A stretch of 64,000 nt of DNA from an uncultured Verrucomicrobiota bacterium (GTDB taxonomy: Bacteria; Verrucomicrobiota; Verrucomicrobiae; Verrucomicrobiales; DEV007): NCBI GenBank assembly GCA_902591645.1, contig CACJBM010000002.1:25982-89981 (forward strand). Reading direction: 5' to 3'. The notes beneath the pieces were generated by a model that was not told the origin of the DNA, did not search any database, and worked only from the letters and a program-made list of their open reading frames with translations. Below, piece by piece: positions 59,137 to 64,000 of the stretch (positions are counted from its first letter, which is position 1; every line of letters starts with the position of its first letter). The translations under genes and the position numbers were made by a program.

Positions 59137-59756
59137 ATCTCTTTATCACTGGAACAGGTACTGGCGTCGGCAAGACCTATATCACTAAATTGTTGCTATC
59201 TGCTCTCACCCGCACAGGACAATCTGCTGTAGGATTCAAACCTATTGCCTGCGGCGACCGTGAAGATGCTGAAATTATCAGCGCCGCTAGTGACCCTTCA
59301 CCTACATCAATAAACACCGTCAATCCAATCTTTCTCAAAGCGCCAGCAGCTCCAATGGCAGCAGCATCCATTGAAGGAGTGACCATCAATACTGATAAAA
59401 TTAAATCCACGTACCAAGAACTTACAAGGTCCTACAACCATGTACTCACGGAAGGCGCAGGAGGTTGGGCAGTACCGATAAACTCAGAGTATTCAATGGG
59501 ACATCTGGCCGCAGATCTTGGGGACCCTGTGCTAATTGTAGTTAATAATAAGTTAGGGGCACTTAACCAAACGATTCTCACAGCAAATGCGGTGCGAAGC
59601 ATGGGACTCGAACTGATGGGAATTATATTGAATCACATTAATGACGAAAGGGACACAGCGAGTATCACGAACCGATCAGTCCTAGAAGAGATCATCAATC
59701 CTCCGATCATTCTTGATATCCTACATGAAGAAACGGAAATCGATTGGCCCTTCTAA
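59133..59756 (+). CDS. bioD: Dethiobiotin synthetase
   Basis: Forms the ureido ring of dethiobiotin from DAPA, CO2 and ATP. GTG start; 207 residues. The P-loop FITGTGTGVGKTYITK (4-19), GFKPIACG (34-41), LTEGAGGWAVP (about 106-116) and a late INHINDE-like segment match BioD. The start overlaps the glmM stop by four bases, so biotin synthesis is coupled to the cdaA-glmM operon rather than to bioA at 11675-12925. Confidence 0.94.
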   Translation: MNLFITGTGTGVGKTYITKLLLSALTRTGQSAVGFKPIACGDREDAEIISAASDPSPTSINTVNPIFLKAPAAPMAAASIEGVTINTDKIKSTYQELTRSYNHVLTEGAGGWAVPINSEYSMGHLAADLGDPVLIVVNNKLGALNQTILTANAVRSMGLELMGIILNHINDERDTASITNRSVLEEIINPPIILDILHEETEIDWPF

Positions 59757-59770
59757 ATAAACAAAAGAAC

Positions 59771-60811
59771 TCATACTTTAATTATCTTTTGTAATACTCG
59801 CCGGTAAGGACTTGGCATTGGCAGATTCTCTACCTCTTCGATGCTAAACCACTGCTCATTTTCAAGAGCAATTTCCTTCTTTGCCTCGTAAACATTCATT
59901 GTGACCCGGTAACGAGTTATACCATATTTTTGGACAGTAAGTAAGCTCAAACCACTCAATGATTCGGTTGCTCTTTCCGGCAACTTCCACATTCCTTTCC
60001 TCCGTCTGCCTGTCTCTTTTTGAAGTAATATCCTCTTCCCCTCAAAAGCAAAAACAACATGCTCTTGTATCTCAGTAATTTCAGGTCTCGATTTTTTTAC
60101 AGGTAATTCCAAAGGACTCTCGCTCAGGCACCACGAAACAGCAGGACATTCCTGGCATTGGACTGACCTTGCCTTACATAGTGTTTGCCCAAGTTCCATG
60201 AGCGCAGAATTCCACGACCTTGCTCCGGACTCAGGCACGAGTCCACTTGCCCATTCCCAGAGCTGCTTTTGACCACTGCTCGTATCAATTCTTTCTTTAA
60301 ATTCAAAGAGCCTAGCAAGGACACGAGCAATATTTGCATCTACTGCAGGGACTGCCGCATTAAACGCAAAACTTGCTACTGCACCTGCAGTATATTGGCC
60401 AATACCAGGTAGGCCCTCAATTAGGCTAAGATCAGACGGGAAAACTCCCCCAAAATCCTTCATCACTGCAATCGCTGCCTTATGAAGGTTCCTCGCTCTT
60501 GAATAATAACCTAGTCCTTCCCAGGCCTTAAGTACTTCCTCTTCAGCGGCAGAAGATAGCGCTTCAAAATCCGGGAACCGCTCTAACCACTTCCTATAAT
60601 AACCTCGGTCAAGGACCGTAGAAACCTGCGTCTGTTGCAGCATCATCTCAGAGACTAGAATCTCATAAGGGTCATTGGTCGAACGCCAAGGATAATCCTT
60701 ACCAAACTCCTCGAACCAACTTATAAGAGCACTATTTAATCGCTCTGACTGACTCAGAGGAAGAGGATCTTCGCATTTTAGAGCTTTCAACTGTTGTGCC
60801 ATGTCCAGCAT
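59771..60811 (-). CDS. mutY: A/G-specific adenine glycosylase
   Basis: Removes adenine mispaired with 8-oxoguanine. The 346 residues carry the helix-hairpin-helix GLPGIGQYTAGAVASFAF followed by the catalytic Asp in AVDANIARV, and a 4Fe-4S cluster with C-x6-C-x2-C-x5-C spacing in CKARSVQCQECPAVSWC. A C-terminal NUDIX-like domain (about 240-340) that recognises 8-oxoG is present but partly degenerate. The first ATG gives MLDMAQ; the second at residue 4 is also possible. It converges with bioD and is divergent from rnhC. Confidence 0.94.
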   Translation of the reverse strand: MLDMAQQLKALKCEDPLPLSQSERLNSALISWFEEFGKDYPWRSTNDPYEILVSEMMLQQTQVSTVLDRGYYRKWLERFPDFEALSSAAEEEVLKAWEGLGYYSRARNLHKAAIAVMKDFGGVFPSDLSLIEGLPGIGQYTAGAVASFAFNAAVPAVDANIARVLARLFEFKERIDTSSGQKQLWEWASGLVPESGARSWNSALMELGQTLCKARSVQCQECPAVSWCLSESPLELPVKKSRPEITEIQEHVVFAFEGKRILLQKETGRRRKGMWKLPERATESLSGLSLLTVQKYGITRYRVTMNVYEAKKEIALENEQWFSIEEVENLPMPSPYRRVLQKIIKV

Positions 60812-60827
60812 GTGTTTAAATCATTGA

Positions 60828-61739
60828 GTGGCAAAACCAATCAATTCATACACTCATCCATTAAACTTGGACCAAGTTAACGAATTGCGTGAAATCTTGG
60901 AACATGAAAATTTCGAATTCAAAACAAAAGAATATACGATTTTCTCTGCGAGCAAGGATCACCTAAACATCAGTGTTTACCAAAAAGGACCGAAAGTACT
61001 AATACAAGGCAAAAAAACTGAAGAATTCGTTCGTTTCACTCTTGAACCCAGAATACTTGGCGAAGCCAAGCTAGGTTATGAAGAAGAACTTAATCCGGAA
61101 ATGTTTGAGCCTCACTTTGGAATTGATGAAAGTGGAAAAGGTGATTTTTTTGGGCCTTTAGTAATAGCGGGCGCTTATACCGATAAAAATCTAACACGTT
61201 CACTTCTTGATGAGGGAATAGCGGACTCAAAAAAAATAACTGATACTAAAATTAAAAAATTATCAAAAATCATTCGCGATAGCCCTGGGATCGAGCATGA
61301 AATTATTATAATCGGCCCAAAGAAATATAATGAGCTTTACGGTAAAATTGGGAATCTCAATAAACTACTGGCTTGGGGACATGCTACATGTATAGAGAGG
61401 CTTTGTGAAAAACGGCCTGATTGCGAAAGAGCACTAAGCGATCAATTTGCCAGATCCTCAGTCCTCACATCATCACTGGGCGAACGAGGAAAAAACATTA
61501 AAATACAACAACGGACTAAAGCAGAATCAGACATAGCAGTTGCAACTGCCTCTATATTAGCCCGTGATGCATTCGTAACATGGATTGACAAGGCAACTGA
61601 GCAGTTCGGCTTTCCGATCCCGAAAGGAGCATCAAATAAGGTCCAAGAAGCCGGAGAAAAATTAGTTGCCCAGCATGGCACCCAAATCCTACAGGAAGTC
61701 TCAAAGACTCATTTTAAAACGGCCCAGAATTGGTTATAA
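60828..61739 (+). CDS. rnhC: Ribonuclease HIII
   Basis: Cleaves RNA in RNA-DNA hybrids. GTG start at 60828; 303 residues. The N-terminal TBP-like substrate-binding domain (about 1-85) is followed by the RNase H2-like catalytic core with FGIDESGKGDFFGPLVIAG (about 97-115), containing the DEx-G motif typical of HIII, and KAESDIAVATASILARDAFVTWI with a later catalytic Asp. The length distinguishes it from HII (about 200). It is divergent from mutY with 16 bases between. Confidence 0.9.
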   Translation: MAKPINSYTHPLNLDQVNELREILEHENFEFKTKEYTIFSASKDHLNISVYQKGPKVLIQGKKTEEFVRFTLEPRILGEAKLGYEEELNPEMFEPHFGIDESGKGDFFGPLVIAGAYTDKNLTRSLLDEGIADSKKITDTKIKKLSKIIRDSPGIEHEIIIIGPKKYNELYGKIGNLNKLLAWGHATCIERLCEKRPDCERALSDQFARSSVLTSSLGERGKNIKIQQRTKAESDIAVATASILARDAFVTWIDKATEQFGFPIPKGASNKVQEAGEKLVAQHGTQILQEVSKTHFKTAQNWL

Positions 61740-61924
61740 GAGCATTTGGACTACATTAACATTACAATAACATTAAAGTGTAAATGAGCATCATTTTTCC
61801 GTTGCCAAATCACTTCAGATCGCTATTTGTTTCTCCCTCCTCATTGCCCTAGATTTGGAGCAATTTGAAAGAATGAATAAAATATCCTGATATTGTTTGG
61901 GAAATAAATCACTAACATAATTTA

Positions 61925-62272
61925 ATGAAAACAGCCACTAAGCGTGACCTCGTGATAAAGATCAGTAACGAAACAGGGATGACCCAGCAACAGGTCTTCG
62001 ACGTTATTCAGAAAACATTAGATACGATCACACAAACGCTCGCTGCCGGAGACGAAGTGGTATTAAGAAATTTTGGTTCATTTCAGGTAAAGGAAACAAA
62101 ACAAAAAATTGGCCGCAATCCAAACAAGCCGGGCACCGATGTCATTATACCGCCGAGGGCAATAGTTAAGTTCAAGCCTGGTAAAGAAATGAAAGAACGT
62201 GTTGCGACCGTTTTACCTCAGATACAAGACTCAGATAAATCCGAGCCGAGCACAGAACCAGCTTCTTCATAA
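61925..62272 (+). CDS. HU/IHF-family DNA-binding protein
   Basis: Nucleoid protein of 115 residues. The helical body KRDLVIKISNETGMTQQQVFDVIQKTLDTI, the beta-sheet VVLRNFGSFQVKE and the DNA-contacting arm with GRNPNKPGTDVIIPPRAIVKFKPGKEMKERV fit HU/IHF. A C-terminal tail of about 18 acidic, Ser-rich residues (SDKSEPSTEPASS) extends past the usual 90-94. An intergenic stretch of 185 bases precedes it; no clear promoter was found there. Confidence 0.93.
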   Translation: MKTATKRDLVIKISNETGMTQQQVFDVIQKTLDTITQTLAAGDEVVLRNFGSFQVKETKQKIGRNPNKPGTDVIIPPRAIVKFKPGKEMKERVATVLPQIQDSDKSEPSTEPASS

Positions 62273-62330
62273 TTTAATCTTTAAGAAATTCTCTCAACCA
62301 GCAGCTCACGAGTAATCCGTTAGCCATTTT

Positions 62331-63905
62331 TCATTCCTTTCGTATTTGATCAGCAATTGATGTTACCGCTTCAATTCCGGGATCTCCTCTAAAGTCCGAT
62401 AAAGAATTGGATAATATTTCCAAAGCCGATTCTTTGTCTCCGGCCGCTACCTTGCCTTGTGCACGAAGCAACCTAATCCTCAATTGATCTTCGGAATTGG
62501 CATATAAAGCGGCGGCCCTTTTGAAAATCTGATCCGCATCTTTATATTTTCTTTCAGATATCATATAGAGGCCAGTAGCCTCCAAAATTTTTCCACTCTT
62601 TAGTGCATCGGCAGCTTTATCCAAATTAGAGATCAATTGCTTCGGTTCAGATGCCCACCTTAAAACAGCAATACGAAATGCTTTGAACTCATCGTCCTGC
62701 CCCGCTTCAATTTCGCTCTTAACAATGAAGGGTTGGTACAGCGGATCCCCAATCATCACCTGCATCCAAGAAAATACCGGAGTCGCTATCCAGCCCGCCT
62801 CCGCAAAGGTAAAACCAGCTAAAAAACGTGCATTAAATAGATCAAGGTGCGTAGACATCTGCAAAAAAGGCTCATAAACATTCCCCAGAACAGCACATGC
62901 TCCGCGAGAAAGTAATGGTCCTGACCAGTTCTTTAGAGTCGTTCGAAGTGTACTAGCAGAATATGAATGAATGTGCGCTGCTACTGCTCCTCTTTTAAAT
63001 TGAAAGCCCTCATCAATGAACGGCCCCTGTGCATTCTGCGTGTACCACCCAAAATATAAAATAATATCTTTACCAAGTGGGTAACCCTTGGGAACACGAT
63101 TAGAAAACCTATCAACTAATGTAGGAATGCCGGCTTTCTTATAAAAACCACTACAAGTCTCAAGCCAATCATCACCAATCTTATAGGCAGCCCCCTTCTC
63201 TTTGGCCAAATTAGCAATGTCAATCAGCGCCATGCCCCACAATCCAGATCCCTCAACAGCTATAGCGTCATCTATGAGCCGTTTGGCTGTAGCATAATTG
63301 GGACCGTCAATCCTAGAAGTCAGGAGGATGTCGGGAGCTCCTCCCCGATCCATTGACCTGAAGTAAGGATTACCTACTGCTCCACTAAGCTTCGAAAAAT
63401 CCATGCTCAAGCAGGCAATCTCAGAATCAATACTAGCAGCATCATTGTTCCCTGGCCCAAGATTAGTTGAAGACTTTTTCTTTGAATCCTCAGATAAGGA
63501 ACTTTTCACCTTCAGAGGCATCCCAAACATAATTGCTGCAAACTTCATTTTTATATGAACAGCTCGCAGGTTTCCTTGGGCATCTTCTTTTCTTTCCCAC
63601 CAACCATTGGTATCAAATTCTTTGCGGAGTGGTTCTAGGATCGTCTTTTGATATTCGGACCGAGTAATAATTTCCTCGGTCGAACATTTCATCCCAATTA
63701 AATTCTCAAACGGAATATTTCTCTTACTGGCATAATACGCAGCCAATTTCCGAGAATCGGCCACATTCTGGTTATAGATCACTAGTGTAGCAGACGCGTA
63801 CTGACTATTGTTCACAGGCTCCTGAGCAACGGCAGAAGAGAAAAAGGAAACAAAGAAAAAAATCGAAATACAGTGAAAATCAATAATTCGCCGTTCAAAT
63901 CCCAT
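62331..63905 (-). CDS. Secreted TIGR03790 family protein
   Basis: A 524-residue protein of the uncharacterised TIGR03790 family, frequent in Verrucomicrobia and Planctomycetes. A signal peptide (about 1-27, ending SAVAQE) precedes LVIYNQNVADSRKLAAYYASKRNIPFENLIGM, which is the typical start of the domain. Further landmarks are IMFGMPLKV, a LTSRIDGPNYATAKRLIDDAI segment, HIHSYSASTLRTTLKNWSGPLLSRGACAVLGNVYEPFLQ and VMIGDPLYQPF. The last 110 residues are TPR-like helices. It may be involved in exported protein handling; this is not established. It opens the right-hand edge of the window on the minus strand. Confidence 0.85.
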   Translation of the reverse strand: MGFERRIIDFHCISIFFFVSFFSSAVAQEPVNNSQYASATLVIYNQNVADSRKLAAYYASKRNIPFENLIGMKCSTEEIITRSEYQKTILEPLRKEFDTNGWWERKEDAQGNLRAVHIKMKFAAIMFGMPLKVKSSLSEDSKKKSSTNLGPGNNDAASIDSEIACLSMDFSKLSGAVGNPYFRSMDRGGAPDILLTSRIDGPNYATAKRLIDDAIAVEGSGLWGMALIDIANLAKEKGAAYKIGDDWLETCSGFYKKAGIPTLVDRFSNRVPKGYPLGKDIILYFGWYTQNAQGPFIDEGFQFKRGAVAAHIHSYSASTLRTTLKNWSGPLLSRGACAVLGNVYEPFLQMSTHLDLFNARFLAGFTFAEAGWIATPVFSWMQVMIGDPLYQPFIVKSEIEAGQDDEFKAFRIAVLRWASEPKQLISNLDKAADALKSGKILEATGLYMISERKYKDADQIFKRAAALYANSEDQLRIRLLRAQGKVAAGDKESALEILSNSLSDFRGDPGIEAVTSIADQIRKE

Positions 63906-64000
63906 AATAATAATAATTTTAGACTAAATAAAAATACACACTCCTCATGGATTCGAATGCTGATTAAAATGAAATGTTTGCAATCTTGAACCTAATTCTC

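Overview
The window looks like a chromosomal segment of a low-GC, probably marine member of the PVC superphylum, most likely Verrucomicrobiota. This is inferred from gene content: a secreted formylglycine sulfatase, a DUF1080 protein, a soluble PQQ-type sugar dehydrogenase, a Tat-exported sugar-isomerase-like TIM barrel and a TIGR03790 protein, set among single-copy housekeeping genes. No 16S rRNA is present, so the assignment is not firm. Most start codons lack a recognisable Shine-Dalgarno sequence.

Layout. 1-9078: a desaturase running off the left edge, a sulfatase broken by one frameshift, fxsA, yebC, a SOUL protein, mazG, terC, a ROK kinase overlapping coaX, and xerC. 9178-12925: hisF converges on and overlaps a bioA / DUF3311 / sodium:solute symporter operon. 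13032-26772: the conserved transcription-translation cluster on the minus strand, read as tRNA-Thr, tuf, tRNA-Trp, secE, nusG, rplK, rplA, rplJ, rplL, rpoB, rpoC. A candidate promoter lies ahead of tRNA-Thr, structured spacers sit between several genes, and RpoC carries a nine-copy acidic repeat tail.

26911-45030: an accessory mixture. It holds a YmdB-like phosphoesterase, a cell-wall amidase beside a PrsW protease, a parvulin, a stand-alone methyltransferase of the OvoA C-terminal (mercaptohistidine) type next to an M29/NicX-like metalloprotein, an SDR, a tandem DegP-like protease and catalytically dead paralogue, a HAD phosphatase, a TIM barrel, an SprT-like protein, cysE, a lipoprotein, and a STAS / SpoIIE-phosphatase pair.

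45115-64000: grpE-dnaJ-rsmE, DUF1080, sugar dehydrogenase, rdgB, leuS, acylphosphatase, a zincin-like protein that has lost its HExxH motif, folP, cdaA-glmM-bioD, mutY, rnhC, an HU-like protein and a TIGR03790 protein. I see no CRISPR array, prophage, insertion sequence or rRNA operon. The points most worth a second look are the inactive protease homologues, the OvoA-C-like methyltransferase locus, the RpoC repeat tail and the sulfatase frameshift.
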